A stretch of 64,000 bases of DNA from CAVQGM01 sp963712065 (GCA_963712065.1 CAVQGM010000001.1:1-64000), one strand, 5' to 3'. Counted from the stretch's first letter, positions 1 through 9,942 are shown. Numbers and translations are program-made. Notes: generated by a model from the sequence alone, not told the origin.

Positions 1-251
1 GAGGTCTCGACGGTGCGGTGATCAGATCCCGTGCTTCGATGTGGCCCGCCTTCCGGTGGCGGACGACGGCGCACGCGGTGAGACCGGCCATGCCCAAGCC
101 ACTGACGAGCACCCTTGCTCCATCCACGGGTCCGGCCGCCTCGAAGCACGCCATGATCCTCGCTACGGCGCAGGACGGAGACCGCCGCAGCCTCGCCGAC
201 CGAGTCGGACACTGGCAGAACGCTGGCTCCAGTGGCAGCGAAGCGTGGGTC
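1..251 (-). pseudogene. Zinc-type alcohol dehydrogenase, internal fragment
   Basis: No intact ORF, but the minus strand directly below the stop of the binding-protein gene reads like the middle of a medium-chain zinc alcohol dehydrogenase. From 251 down one frame gives LPVSDSVGEAAAVSV. After a one-base shift near 170-176 the next frame gives CAVARIMACFEAAGPVDGA and then VLVSGLGMAGLTACAV, which resembles the start of the NAD-binding Rossmann domain in this family. The N-terminal catalytic domain is missing because the next gene ends at 253. The fragment runs off the left edge, so its 3' part cannot be judged. It is 5'-truncated and frameshifted, most likely a remnant. Confidence 0.5.
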
Positions 252-252
252 G

Positions 253-1950
253 CTAGTTGATCGGCTTGTACCAAGGAAAGGGCTCGCCATCGGGCAGGGC
301 GTCGAACATGGTGACCGCCCCGTCGTCGGTGAAGAGCTCCGGCTGGCCGCTCGGCCACTCACCGGGAAGGTAGCGGGATCCGCCGGCGGCATAGGTCCAC
401 ATGCCGGCGCCGACGTCGCCCAACTCGCTCGGACCGGTCGCGTCGGGGTCCCACCACACCTCGGTCTGGTCGTCGATGCCTGCGAAGTCGACTCCGGACC
501 ACACCCCGCGCTCACCCCAGCTGACCTGAGGCGCCACCGGCGATGACGTGGCGATCGCAGCGGAGAAAACTGCCGAAGCGAAGCTGACCGGGGTGAGGTC
601 CGGTCCTGCGCCCTGGATCCCCGAGTAGAGCAGCTGCAGGCTCGGCAGGATCAAGGACGTCTGCTCGGCCGGCGGGTCCTCGCCGAGGAACCAGCGGTAC
701 AGGTACGGAGCGCCGGCCACGTCGGGGTCGATCCTCGCGAACAACGTGGACGGGCCGAACGCATGTGCCCACTGCTGCTGGTCGTAGGTGCGGGCGAAGA
801 TGTTCGTGTCGACGAGATCGGAGCCACCGAGCACCCACTCGGGGAAGTAGCCCTGCTCGGTGGCGGTTCGGGTGAGGCTCTGCGGAGCGAGCGGATCACC
901 CTTGAAGACCACGGTCGTGACACCCGAATCCTTCATGCGGGCGATGACCCCTCTTGCGTCGGCCGACAGCCCGACCGGGTCCTCGTACGTCGCGACCACG
1001 TCGAACCCAACGCCGTACTCCTCGTCGAGCGTCGTCGTGAGCTCGTCGAGGAGCACCTCGTCCAGAGGCGTCGACGAGAGGTACACGAGGCCGAGCTTGC
1101 GGATGGACCCCGCGACCTCGTCGCCGCCGAACGACGCAGGCCGACCGGCGAGGCGCTTGCCGATGTACTCGGCGGTCATCAGCTGGGCCTGCTCCGCGTT
1201 CATCTGGATGTCCCACACGTATGGGCTGCGCTCCTCGTACCAGGCGGTCGTCTGGCCGGGAGCGCAGGAGATGCACAGCACCTCGTTCGCGGCCAGCGTG
1301 TCGGCGAACGCCTCGGTCAGGGCCGGACCGCCGATCACGGCGAACGGGCCGATGTCCCGGGCGATCGTCTCTGCGTCGGAGGTCGCCGCGACCGGATCCG
1401 CCCCAGAGCCCGTCGCGTCGTAGCGCACGAGCTCCACGTCACGTCCGTAGCTCTCGAAGTACGTGCCGAGCAGCTCGTCGAAGCCTTCGTAGGTCGCGAA
1501 CACGTCGTCAGGCGTGTCGTCGTTGCCGATCTGACGGTAGATGAAGCTCAGCACCGGGTCGTTCGCCTGAGGGAGGTACACGACCACCTTCACGGAGTCG
1601 GCCGTGACCCCCGTCGACGTCGCGCCACCGTTCTCGCCGTCGAAGGGCAGGAAGCACTCTGGCGCCGGTCGAGCTGGCAGCGCAAGGGTGCCGGTCGAGG
1701 TGTCACACCGCTCCCCCCACTCCAGACTGTCAGCGTCGCCGGTCGTGACTGCGTCGCTGAAGGAGACGACGCCGGCGGGGCGCTCGGGGATCGTCGACGA
1801 CGCCGCAGACCCGGCCTCGTCGCTCGAGTTCGTTCCGGAGAGATTCACCGTCACGAGCAGTACTGCGACACCGAGGCTGAGCGCACCGAGCGGGCCCCAC
1901 TTCGCGAGCCAGCCCATCGGTCGCCGCTGATCGTCGGTCTCGGTGCTCAT
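253..1950 (-). CDS. ABC transporter substrate-binding protein, Liv/HAAT-like
   Basis: Extracytoplasmic solute-binding component of a branched-chain-amino-acid-type (HAAT) ABC importer, with the type 1 periplasmic-binding fold. The 565-residue product is longer than the usual roughly 400. It begins with a charged stretch and a single hydrophobic segment (about residues 17-37) without a lipobox Cys, so it is probably held by an uncleaved signal anchor. Motifs such as FAVIGGPALTEAFAD and GLVYLSSTPLDE fit the two lobes. The ATG at 1950 sits in an ATGA overlap with the stop of the upstream ATPase gene, which fixes the start and implies translational coupling. It is the last gene of a three-gene importer operon. 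The ligand is unknown; the local dehalogenase and monooxygenase genes suggest something other than plain amino acids, which is inference. Confidence 0.85.
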   Translation of the reverse strand: MSTETDDQRRPMGWLAKWGPLGALSLGVAVLLVTVNLSGTNSSDEAGSAASSTIPERPAGVVSFSDAVTTGDADSLEWGERCDTSTGTLALPARPAPECFLPFDGENGGATSTGVTADSVKVVVYLPQANDPVLSFIYRQIGNDDTPDDVFATYEGFDELLGTYFESYGRDVELVRYDATGSGADPVAATSDAETIARDIGPFAVIGGPALTEAFADTLAANEVLCISCAPGQTTAWYEERSPYVWDIQMNAEQAQLMTAEYIGKRLAGRPASFGGDEVAGSIRKLGLVYLSSTPLDEVLLDELTTTLDEEYGVGFDVVATYEDPVGLSADARGVIARMKDSGVTTVVFKGDPLAPQSLTRTATEQGYFPEWVLGGSDLVDTNIFARTYDQQQWAHAFGPSTLFARIDPDVAGAPYLYRWFLGEDPPAEQTSLILPSLQLLYSGIQGAGPDLTPVSFASAVFSAAIATSSPVAPQVSWGERGVWSGVDFAGIDDQTEVWWDPDATGPSELGDVGAGMWTYAAGGSRYLPGEWPSGQPELFTDDGAVTMFDALPDGEPFPWYKPIN

Positions 1951-4900
1951 GGCGTTTCCTTGCTGTTCGTGCGCACTGCGATTCTGCTGGGTGGGGGTCC
2001 GGATCGGTTCACGGTCGAGCGGTCGACTCCCAGGTACGACGAGATCACGGCGGGGTCCGCGAGCACCTCTTGGGGCGAGCCGACCGAGATGACCGATCCG
2101 CTCTCCAGCGCGACGAGACGGTCCGAGAGACTCGCGACGAGCGGCATGTCGTGCTCGATGATGACCATCGCGCAGCCCAGCTCCCGGCGGACGTGACGGA
2201 GCAGGTCGCCGAGCGCCTCGACTTCCGCCTGGGCGACCCCAGCTGCTGGTTCGTCCAGCAGCAGCACCGACGGCCGATGGCCGACCACGCATGCCAGCTC
2301 GACGATTCGGCGACTGCCGGTGGACAGCTCCGAGGTGAAGCAGTCGCGGTACTCGGCGAGGCCGAAGATGTCCAGGAGTTGCTCGACTCGTCGAGCAACG
2401 TCGGTCTCGCTCTCGTAGCTCGCCGGCATCCGCAGCGCCGCGTTGAACGGGTCGCGAACCTCGGTCGTGCGGTCCAAGGACACGGCGATCGTCTCTGCGA
2501 CGGTGAGGCCGGGGAAGAGTCGGCCGCCTTGGAACGTCCGGCCGAGGCCGCAACGGGCCCGACGAGGCTGCGACCAGCGTGAGATGTCCTGGCCCGACAG
2601 CAGAACCTTGCCCTTGTCGAGCCGTTGCAGGCCACAGATGAGATCGAGGATCGTGGTCTTGCCCGCACCGTTCTGACCGACGAGGCCGACGATCTCGTCG
2701 CGGCCGACCACGAGGTCGACCGAGTCGACTGCGTTGATGCCGCCGAACCGACGGGTGACCCCGACGAGCTCCAACGCTGCAGCGGCCGCCCGACTCGCGT
2801 GCTTGGGTGAGCGCTGCCGAGACCTCTCGTGCGGTGAGCCCCCGTTCGCGGCGAGGGGAAGCTCCTCGGCGCCGCCGGTGAGGAACACGGACCGGAGCAT
2901 GTCCGGCTGTTCGACGATCTCGTCCGCGGGCCCGCTGAAGCGGACCTGACCGCGCTCCATGAAGTAGACCCTCGAGGCCAACGCCAGCGCGACGTTCACG
3001 GACTGCTCGACGATCAACACCGAGGTGCCCGACGCGGCGGCGCCGCGCACGAGTTCTGCCAGCTCGGCAACGACGAGTGGCGCGAGGCCGAGGCTGAGCT
3101 CGTCGATGATGAGCAGCTTGGGTCGGGTCATCAGTGCCATCGCGAGCCGCGAGCATCTGCTGCTGGCCACCGGAGAGGTTGCCGGCGGGATCGTGGCGCC
3201 GCCCTTCGAGGACAGGGAACCTGTCGAGGATCGACTGGATCTGCGAGTCGAAAGCGTCGGGGTCATGTCGTAGCTGCCACGCTGCGGTGCGCAGGTTCTC
3301 CTCGACCGAGAGCCCTTCGAACACGCCGGCGCCGCCGGGGAGCTGGCCGATCCCGAGGGCCGCGATCTCGTTGGGTGGGGCGTGGGTGACGTCGCGGCCG
3401 TCGTAGATCACCGCACCGAAGTCGGCTTCGGTGACACCGGTGATCGCACGCAGCAGCGTCGACTTGCCGGCGCCGTTGGTGCCCAACAGTGCGACGACCT
3501 CGCCTTCGCCGACCTCGATGTTCACGTCGAAGAGGACCTGCAGACTGCCGTAGCTCACGTTGAGGTCGTGAACGCTGAGCAGCTTGGCCCGGCCCTCTCG
3601 TCGGTCGACGAGGGCCTGGGAACGCGCCGCAGAGGAACGCCAGACGTCCTCGATGTCGCGCCGGACGACCTTCGAGCCGGTCGAGATGATCCAACCGCCG
3701 GTCAGCAGGATCGGCGAGAGGATCAGCAGGCCGGCTCTGGTCCCCCATGCGTCGCCGATCCAACCCATGACCGGGAGGAGCGCGAGGCCGGGGATCGCCC
3801 ACCACGACGCGACCGAGAACCCGACTGCACGGGCACGTGCCGGGATCGCGAGCGACAAGGTGGCAAGGATCCCGGGCAGGAGCGTCGCGAGGACCATCGT
3901 GAGCGCCACGTTGAACGCCACGGCTGTTGCGAGGTTCGGGGCGAGGGCGAAGCCGGCTGCGAACGCTGCGCCGAGGCTGGCGGCCCAGCGGAGGTAGGAG
4001 AAGATCAGCGCGGGGTCGCGTGCGTACAGGCGCATGCCGAGGCGCGCGCCGACTGCCAGGCCGACCAGCTGGAACGGCTCGACGGCTGCAGCCAGGTAGC
4101 CGCGCTGCAGCTCATCGAGCCGGTAGACATCGGCGTACATCAGGCTCGCGATCGACACGAAGCCGATCAACGACACTGCCAGGAACGGCACCGCGTACCA
4201 GATTCGCCGGAGCACCTCGATCTTCCACAGGAGTCGCCACGACTCGGCAAAGGACGTCAAGGGCTCCTCGGTCAGCACCGCGTCGGCTGATGCGCCTGCC
4301 GACCGTCGCTCCTGTGCTCCTCGGAGAGGCTCACGCATCCTCGTTCCGAGCACCACGAGGATCAGCGTCGGGACGGCGAACACGTAGAAGGGCGCACGCC
4401 AGGAGAACGCGGCGGCGAGCGCGCCGGCGAGGAGGGGTCCGATGAACTGGCCGACGGCGTTCGCTGCACGGTGGAAGCCGAAGACGGCGGGACGTCGCTC
4501 GACGGAGTAGTAGTCGGACAGCAACGAGTTGTGGGTCGGGTCGACCACTGCCCGTCCGACTCCCGTCCCGGCCCGAGCGACGATCAGCATCCATGTCGCG
4601 GTCGCGGCACCGGTGAAGACCGAGAACAGCCCCCACAGGACTGCGCCGGCCAGGGCGATAAACACACGGTTGCTGCGATCGGCCCATGCGGCGATCGGCA
4701 TCTGCAGCGCCAGTGCACAGAGGGCCGTGAACGCGACGAGTGCGAGGACTCCGCTGTTCGACATGTCGAACGCATCGCGAATGTTCGGCAGAAGGATCCC
4801 GAAGCCGGTGCGGTCCAGTTCGTCGACGCAGTTCAGGCCGAACAGCACCAGCAGTGGAAACGTCGCGGCGCCGCCGGTCAGCTCTCGCATCGCTCGAGCC

Positions 4901-5001
4901 GGATGGCGGAGTCCGCTGCTCCAACTCCGCACGGCGAACGTGGAACCGAGCGCGGCGCGCAGGTCGCCCAGCGACACGCGTTCAGGCGAGGATTCGCTCA
5001 T
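1947..5001 (-). pseudogene. MFS transporter / LivF ATPase / LivG ATPase triple fusion, frameshifted
   Basis: Three modules share one reading direction. Residues about 40-440 are a 12-helix-type MFS transporter (GRAVVDPTHNSLLSDYYS, FYVFAVPTLILVVLG). Next comes a LivF-type ABC ATPase with Walker A GTNGAGKST near residue 506 and signature LSGGQQQ near 608. A LivG-type ATPase follows, with Walker A GQNGAGKTT and Walker B LLLDEPAAG. The frame breaks just after the LivF signature near 3146: LSGGQQQML runs on in one frame, while LAMALMTRPKLLIIDE resumes in another, as if two bases were lost from gcgcgg. The total span is also not a multiple of three. The ATG at 5001 overlaps the upstream permease stop (ATGA), and the end overlaps the binding-protein start. 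If the break is an assembly error, this is one intact protein of about 1,018 residues. Confidence 0.8.
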
Positions 5002-7088
5002 GCCATGACGTCGCTGTCATCAACGGCACCGATGATCTCGGACCAGGCAACGTGCGAGTCGGCGCCCGGCTCGGTGCCGGAGGATCGCTCGATGCTCAGC
5101 GAGGTGATCCCGTTTCGTCGCGCCACCCAGGTGAGGTAGCGGTCCCTGAGCGACGTCACCGCTCCTTCGATGCCACGAGGGAACGACAACAGCACGAACA
5201 GGACGCCGACCCCCGACGCAAGAAACGACCACGGCGCGGGGAGGAGCCACATCGACCCCCGCTGGAAGAGCGCGCCGTACAACGCTCCTCCGAGGCCACC
5301 CAGACCGCCGATGACCGTCGCGACGAACACGGCGACGCTCTCGTCCGCGCCGAAGCTGACCTCCCGGAACGCGGCCTGGTGCAACACGAGCGTGACCCCG
5401 GCGACCGCTGCGATCGCGCCCGAGGCGGCGAACGCGGTGAGCTTCACACGCGTCGGGCTCACGCCGAACGACGCGGCACCCACATCGTTGTCCCGGAGCG
5501 CCACCAGGACCCGACCGGTACGTGATCTCCGCACGGCAGCCATGCCGGCCATGACGGCGGCCAGAACGAGGAGCGTGAAGTAGTAGAGCCGCAGGGGCGA
5601 GTCGAGCGAAACGAGGCCCAGCACCTCGGGGCGGTCGAACGAACCGGTCGGGATCCAGCCCCCCAGCCGGTTCGAGAACACCCAGGCAGAGGCGGCCAGG
5701 GAGGCAGCGAGTGTCGTGACGGCCAGATACATGCCCCGTAGACGCAGCGCCGGAAGACCGACCACCACGGCGACCAGCGCTCCGACCACCGCGGCGATGA
5801 ACATCGTCGCAACCGGGTCGATGCCGTGCTCCGCCATCGACCATGCCCCCACGGCGCCACCGGCGCCGACGAAGGTCATCTGGCCGAGCGACACCTGTCC
5901 CGCCCACCCCGTGAGGATCACGATCGACACACCGACGATGCAGAACGTGACGACGACCCCCGCCTTCAGCTGTCCGTTGCTGCCCATCCACAACGGAACG
6001 AGCAGGACTGCGGCCAGGACCACCGCGATCGTCGCGACCCGGGCCAGGCGCACCTCGCGGAGCCGGCGAAGCTCCGACGGGACCGGGAGCACGGCTGTGT
6101 GGTCGGTCCACGACGAGCTCGCGGCGTCGTGACGACCGGCGGTGGTGCGGGTCCACAGGAGGCTGGCGATGATCAACCCCGCCAGGATCGGGGACATCAG
6201 CCAGGCATCACCCTGGTTCCATCGCACGCCCGACTCGAGCAGACCCAGGGCGATCGCCGTCGCAGCGATCGCGACGAGATGGGTCATGCGACCGAGCACG
6301 ACCGCTGCGAGGGAGCGCAAGAGCACCGTGAGCCCGAGCCCCACCCCGAACGGCAGGCCCGCCACGCCAGCGGTGAGCACCACTGCAACGAACGACAACA
6401 CCGCTGCAGCGGTCCAGATCTGCGCCTCCAGCCGACGAACCGGGACACCGAGGCTCAACGCACGATCCGACCGCTCCGCAGCCGCCCTCACCGCCGTACC
6501 GGTCTCGGTGCGTCGCAGCACCACGGCCAACGACACGAGCAACAACGGACCGACGACCGCAGCGATCAGGTCGTTCGCGTCGAACACGACACCACCGAGT
6601 TCCACGTTCATCGAGAACGGCGGCGGCATCGACCGGACGGCCGCGCTCTCACCCCACAACTCCGGGAGGAGGAGACCTCCGAACGCGAGCACCTGCGACA
6701 AGCCGATCGTGGCGACGGTCAGGTTGAGGCGGGGCGCGGAGAAGAACCGGCGAACGACCAGGATGTCTGCCGCCAGGCCGACCACGAGCGCTGCCAGCAA
6801 CCCGATCGTCACGCCGACCAGCCACGGCAGTCCTGCCAAGGTCACCAACAGCACGGCGAGCGTTGCTGGCAGGGTGCCCATGTCGCCTTGTGCGAAGTTG
6901 ATCACACGGTTCGCCCGCCACACGAGCGCCAAGCCGACCGCCGAGAGCGCCCCGAGCACACCGAGAATCAGACCGGACAGGGCTGCACCCACCGGCATCG
7001 GGAACAGCACGACCTGGATGGCGAGGACCAGCACCGCCGGGGACGCCAGGGCCAGCACGTCGTTACGCCACCACCGCGAGCCCATCAA
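4998..7088 (-). CDS. Fused LivH-LivM ABC transporter permease
   Basis: Both inner-membrane permease subunits of a HAAT-type importer in one 696-residue chain. The first half (about 1-300) is LivH-like, with NRVINFAQGDMGTLPA and VATIGLSQVLAFGGLLLP. The second half (about 350-640) is LivM-like, with GWAGQVSLGQMTFVGAGGA, LRGMYLAVTTLAASLAAS and ALRDNDVGAASFGV. Many hydrophobic segments alternate with short loops, as expected for two fused multi-spanning domains. A charged tail follows. The gene is first in the importer operon and overlaps the next start by ATGA. A second ATG one codon in (7085) is an equally possible start. The two permeases are usually separate genes; here fusion mirrors the fused ATPases downstream. 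Confidence 0.9.
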   Translation of the reverse strand: MMGSRWWRNDVLALASPAVLVLAIQVVLFPMPVGAALSGLILGVLGALSAVGLALVWRANRVINFAQGDMGTLPATLAVLLVTLAGLPWLVGVTIGLLAALVVGLAADILVVRRFFSAPRLNLTVATIGLSQVLAFGGLLLPELWGESAAVRSMPPPFSMNVELGGVVFDANDLIAAVVGPLLLVSLAVVLRRTETGTAVRAAAERSDRALSLGVPVRRLEAQIWTAAAVLSFVAVVLTAGVAGLPFGVGLGLTVLLRSLAAVVLGRMTHLVAIAATAIALGLLESGVRWNQGDAWLMSPILAGLIIASLLWTRTTAGRHDAASSSWTDHTAVLPVPSELRRLREVRLARVATIAVVLAAVLLVPLWMGSNGQLKAGVVVTFCIVGVSIVILTGWAGQVSLGQMTFVGAGGAVGAWSMAEHGIDPVATMFIAAVVGALVAVVVGLPALRLRGMYLAVTTLAASLAASAWVFSNRLGGWIPTGSFDRPEVLGLVSLDSPLRLYYFTLLVLAAVMAGMAAVRRSRTGRVLVALRDNDVGAASFGVSPTRVKLTAFAASGAIAAVAGVTLVLHQAAFREVSFGADESVAVFVATVIGGLGGLGGALYGALFQRGSMWLLPAPWSFLASGVGVLFVLLSFPRGIEGAVTSLRDRYLTWVARRNGITSLSIERSSGTEPGADSHVAWSEIIGAVDDSDVMA

Positions 7089-7167
7089 TCCCCCACGCCG
7101 ATCATGACCCGTTCACGGGCCCCAGGGACCTGGCTTCGCGCTCCAGAACTCGTCCCTACTACCATTC

Positions 7168-7182
7168 GAGAGTACCACTCCC
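7168..7182. promoter_or_regulatory. Palindromic candidate operator upstream of the importer operon
   Basis: On the minus strand this reads GGGAGTGGTACTCTC, arms GGGAG and CTCTC around five bases, about 80 bases upstream of the permease start. The same architecture, GGGAG-N5-CTCCC, recurs at 9943-9957 upstream of the DinB-fold gene, sharing 11 of 15 positions. The rest of the 315-base gap (7089-7403) between the permease gene and the monooxygenase gene shows no coding sequence on either strand. Function is inferred from position and repetition only. Confidence 0.3.
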
Positions 7183-7403
7183 ACAAGTGCGGGATCGTCG
7201 GACCGGCCCAGTGGAGCGACGACCCACCGCGACGCGACCCTCGGCAACACCCGCAGCCGCGAACGCTGCGCCGCCGTTCGGCAGAGGCAGGGGCGAACCC
7301 GCTCCGCGACGCCCGCATCCTCGCCATCGCGGGTTCTCACCTCGAACCACGTGGCCTAGCCCTGCCGGCAGGACGCTTCACATCGTGACGACCGCACGAG
7401 GGA

Positions 7404-8568
7404 TCACGCGGTGGCAGCTGCGGCGTCGCGCTCGGCTTGGTGGTCGGTGATCGCCTTGCCGATGGCGTTCATCATCGAGCCGGCGAACTGCTCGCGATTC
7501 GTGGCTGCGAATCGCTCGGCATCGAGTGGCCGGTCCGCCGCGCCCGACACCACCGGGTGCACCTCGCGCTGGATGAGCTCGAAGCTGTGCTGGGTCTCGT
7601 CCGGTGCGGCCCAGTCGTGCGCCATGAAGAGGTAGGTGCCGAAGCCACCCGACTTCGCCCGTAGGCGCTCGAGCTGGGCGATGGCCATCTCCGGAGTGCC
7701 GATCACGGCGAACCCGCCCTCGTTCAGCGCGTCGATGAGCTCGTCGCCGTCGGCGCCCTCGGGCGCGAGTGGAAGGGCGGCGACTTCTCGGAAGTAGCGC
7801 ACCCACTCAGCCAGTCCGTACGCGACGTCCCGGCGTGCCTGTTCCTCGGTCTCCGCGATGTGCATCGGACCGACGAGACGCCAACCGTCACGACTCACCG
7901 ACGTGCCGAACTCTGCGGCGCGTTCCTCCATCACCTGCCAGTGACTGCCGAGCACGTCGAAGCCGCCGGTTGTCGTCGCTCCGATCGACAGCAAGGATGC
8001 TCCGAAGCGACCGGCTGCGCGGGGCCCGGCGGGCGACACGGTGGCGGCGACCGCTACCTCGAAGTGCGGGCGACTGTAGGGGCTCAGCTGCAGCTTGGCC
8101 TCACGCAGCTCGAACCAGTCGGTCGATCGGGTGACCCGCTCCTCGGAGCGAAGCAGTTCGAGGATCGCCTCGAGCGACTCCTCCATGCGATCGCGTTGCG
8201 TGACTCGGGTCGATGCCCATCATGAACGCGTCCGACGGCAGCGAACCGGGTCCGACGCCGAAGATCACGCGACCGCGAGTCAGGTGGTCGAGCAACACCA
8301 TCCGGTCGGCGACCATCAGCGGATGGTGGTACGGGAGCGAGACGACACCGGTCCCGAGACGGATACGGCGGGTGCGGGACGCAGCGGCGGCGATGAACAC
8401 CTCGGGCGAGGCGATGATCTCCCACCCAGCCGAGTGGTGCTCTCCGATCCAGGCCTCGGCGAACCCGATGCGGTCGAGGTGCTCGATCAGCTGGAGGTCA
8501 CGCTCGAGGGCGAGGGTCGGGTTCTGACCCGCTCGATGCCATGGAGCCATGAAGATGCCGAAGTCCAT
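7404..8568 (-). pseudogene. LLM-class flavin-dependent monooxygenase, frameshifted
   Basis: Luciferase-like TIM-barrel flavin monooxygenase, nearest by eye to limonene 1,2-monooxygenase-type proteins (N-terminus MDFGIFMAPWHRAG, then AEAWIGEHHSAGWE and RIRLGTGVVSLPYHHP). The first 120 or so residues are read from 8568 down to GVGPGSLPSDAFMMGIDPS. The rest continues in another frame as TQRDRMEESLEAILELLRS and ends in AGSMMNAIGKAITDHQ. The break lies near 8203, where one extra C in gtcacgc explains the shift; the total span is one base more than a multiple of three. Restored length is about 387 residues, normal for the family. The substrate is unknown. It lies between a solute importer and a haloalkane dehalogenase, which suggests oxidation of an imported hydrophobic or xenobiotic compound. 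Confidence 0.8.
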
Positions 8569-8575
8569 GGACGAG

Positions 8576-8605
8576 ATAATGACATACGTACTCCTAAAAC
8601 ATCAA
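8576..8605 (-). promoter_or_regulatory. Candidate promoter of the LLM monooxygenase gene, possibly leaderless
   Basis: Read on the minus strand, TTGATG (8605-8600) is followed after 18 bases by CATTAT (8581-8576), seven bases before the ATG at 8568. This puts transcription start at or near the start codon, so the message would be leaderless, which is common in actinobacteria. The stretch is unusually A+T-rich for this window. No Shine-Dalgarno sequence is seen. Confidence 0.35.
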
Positions 8606-8664
8606 GGTAGTGACAGCATGTCTCTCGACAGTCGGCCTGGCGCTCGCAATCAAGTGAGGGCTCG

Positions 8665-8696
8665 GCCCGCTCCGGATGCCCGGGCCGGAGCAGGGC
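8665..8696 (-). terminator. Hairpin after the haloalkane dehalogenase gene
   Basis: Arms GCTCCGG (8669-8675) and CCGGAGC (8685-8691) are extended by GCCC/GGGC with a one-base bulge. It lies just past the 3' end of the minus-strand dehalogenase gene. No T-run follows, as is usual for high-GC hairpin terminators. Confidence 0.4.
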
Positions 8697-8706
8697 CCGC
8701 GCTCGA

Positions 8707-9768
8707 CTATCTCGGCGGAGTGGCCTCGATCCACGCAACGATGTCGGCGGCCAACTCCGCCCCGGCATCCTCCTGGATGAAGTGCCCGGCCTCAGGGAAG
8801 TCCTTGTGAGGCTGGCCGGCCGCCCCCCGAATCTGCTGCCTGGTGGCGTTGCGGGTGGCCTCGTCACCGAACATCGGGTCCATCAGGCCGAACATGCCCA
8901 GCACCGGTCGCTCGAAGGCGTCGAGCGCCGCCCGCGCTGCTTCGTTGGTGGGCGGATGACCGAGCGTGTTGATGAGCGACGGGAACGTGCGCGGGCCCGC
9001 CATGTAGGCCCGCGCAGGGAACGGGGCGTCGTAGGCGGCCTTCTCGGCGTCGGTGAGGCTCCGGCGCACGCCGTTGTCCATCACCACCGACGGCATGAAG
9101 TCCTTCCCCACCAGGGCGTAGTGGATCCACCTCTCGAACAGCGCAAGGCCGTTGAAGCCCACCGCCGCCAGGGCCTCAGCAGTGAAGGGCAGGGCGAGGT
9201 CCTGGGGCTCGAGCGTCTCGGGGAGCGTCATCGGCTCCATGCCCTCGGGGAGGACCGGGAGGTTGCCGTTGGCCACCACCACCCGGGCGAATCGGTCGGG
9301 CCGGTTGCCGACGCATCGCAACCCGATCACCGAACCCCAGTCCTGGACGATCGGAGTGATGCCCGACAGGTCCAGCTGGTCCATGAAGGCCTCGATCCAG
9401 GCCACGTGCTGGAGGAACGTGTAGTCCCCCAGTTGCACCGGCTTGTCCGATCGACCGAAGCCCATGTGGTCCGGCGCGATGACACGCAACCCGGCATCGG
9501 CGAGCACCGGGATCATCCAACGGTACAGGTAGCTCCAATCGGGCTGGCCATGGAGGCACAGCACCACCTCGCCAGCGGGGTCCCCGGCCTCGACGTAGTG
9601 CATGCGCATCCCGTCGACCTCCACGTAGCGCGGTTCCCACGGAAAGTCGGGAAGATCGTCGAAGCACTCGTCGGGCGTGCGAACGAACGGCCGGCCGGTT
9701 TCGGTCCAACGGATGTCGACGTCATCGGGGTCGACGTCGGGCGGGAGTGTGGGCTGGTGATGGGTCAT
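8707..9768 (-). CDS. Haloalkane dehalogenase-like alpha/beta hydrolase
   Basis: Predicted 353-residue cytosolic alpha/beta hydrolase of the haloalkane dehalogenase type, which replaces a carbon-bound halogen with hydroxyl. Visible features are HGQPDWSYLYR (about 73-83), PDHMGFGRSDKP (99-110), the nucleophile and adjacent halide-binding Trp in VQDWG (Asp143, Trp144) and the C-terminal His in AGHFIQED. The start at 9768 is chosen over an in-frame ATG at 9813 because AATGGAGGTCCG gives a good ribosome-binding site four bases away. The ATG also overlaps the stop of a small upstream frame (ATGA). Epoxide hydrolases share this fold, but the Trp after the nucleophile and the HGQPDW loop favour dehalogenase. 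Its substrate is unknown. Confidence 0.85.
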   Translation of the reverse strand: MTHHQPTLPPDVDPDDVDIRWTETGRPFVRTPDECFDDLPDFPWEPRYVEVDGMRMHYVEAGDPAGEVVLCLHGQPDWSYLYRWMIPVLADAGLRVIAPDHMGFGRSDKPVQLGDYTFLQHVAWIEAFMDQLDLSGITPIVQDWGSVIGLRCVGNRPDRFARVVVANGNLPVLPEGMEPMTLPETLEPQDLALPFTAEALAAVGFNGLALFERWIHYALVGKDFMPSVVMDNGVRRSLTDAEKAAYDAPFPARAYMAGPRTFPSLINTLGHPPTNEAARAALDAFERPVLGMFGLMDPMFGDEATRNATRQQIRGAAGQPHKDFPEAGHFIQEDAGAELAADIVAWIEATPPR

Positions 9769-9866
9769 CGGACCTCCATTGCGGGAACGGGAAAGGCGGT
9801 TGCCACGACCCACAGATCGTCGTGGCGCTGCTGGTCGGCCGCGATGAACAACATGTTCCGGCCCAC
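9765..9866 (-). CDS. Small ORF coupled to the dehalogenase gene
   Basis: A 33-codon frame from GTG at 9866, or 43 codons from GTG at 9896, ends exactly in an ATGA overlap with the dehalogenase start. The peptide contains NMLFIAADQQRHDDLWVV and TAFPVPAMEVR, a composition more protein-like than the shadows around it. GGGGAG eight bases before the GTG at 9866 is a plausible ribosome-binding site. It may be a real coupled small protein or the C-terminal remnant of a lost gene. I recognise no family. Confidence 0.35.
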   Translation of the reverse strand: MGRNMLFIAADQQRHDDLWVVATAFPVPAMEVR

Positions 9867-9942
9867 GTCGGCCACTCCCCTGCCGTGACGGAGCACGCGT
9901 TGGGGGGCGCGGACCCGTCCGACCGTTCGAGTTGGATGAATC

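Noticed and set aside
253..5001. A single 1,582-residue protein spanning the MFS, ATPase and binding-protein region
   Set aside because: After the LivF signature the frame turns into arginine-rich shadow sequence for about 1.2 kb before re-entering the true binding-protein gene, which has its own coupled ATG at 1950.
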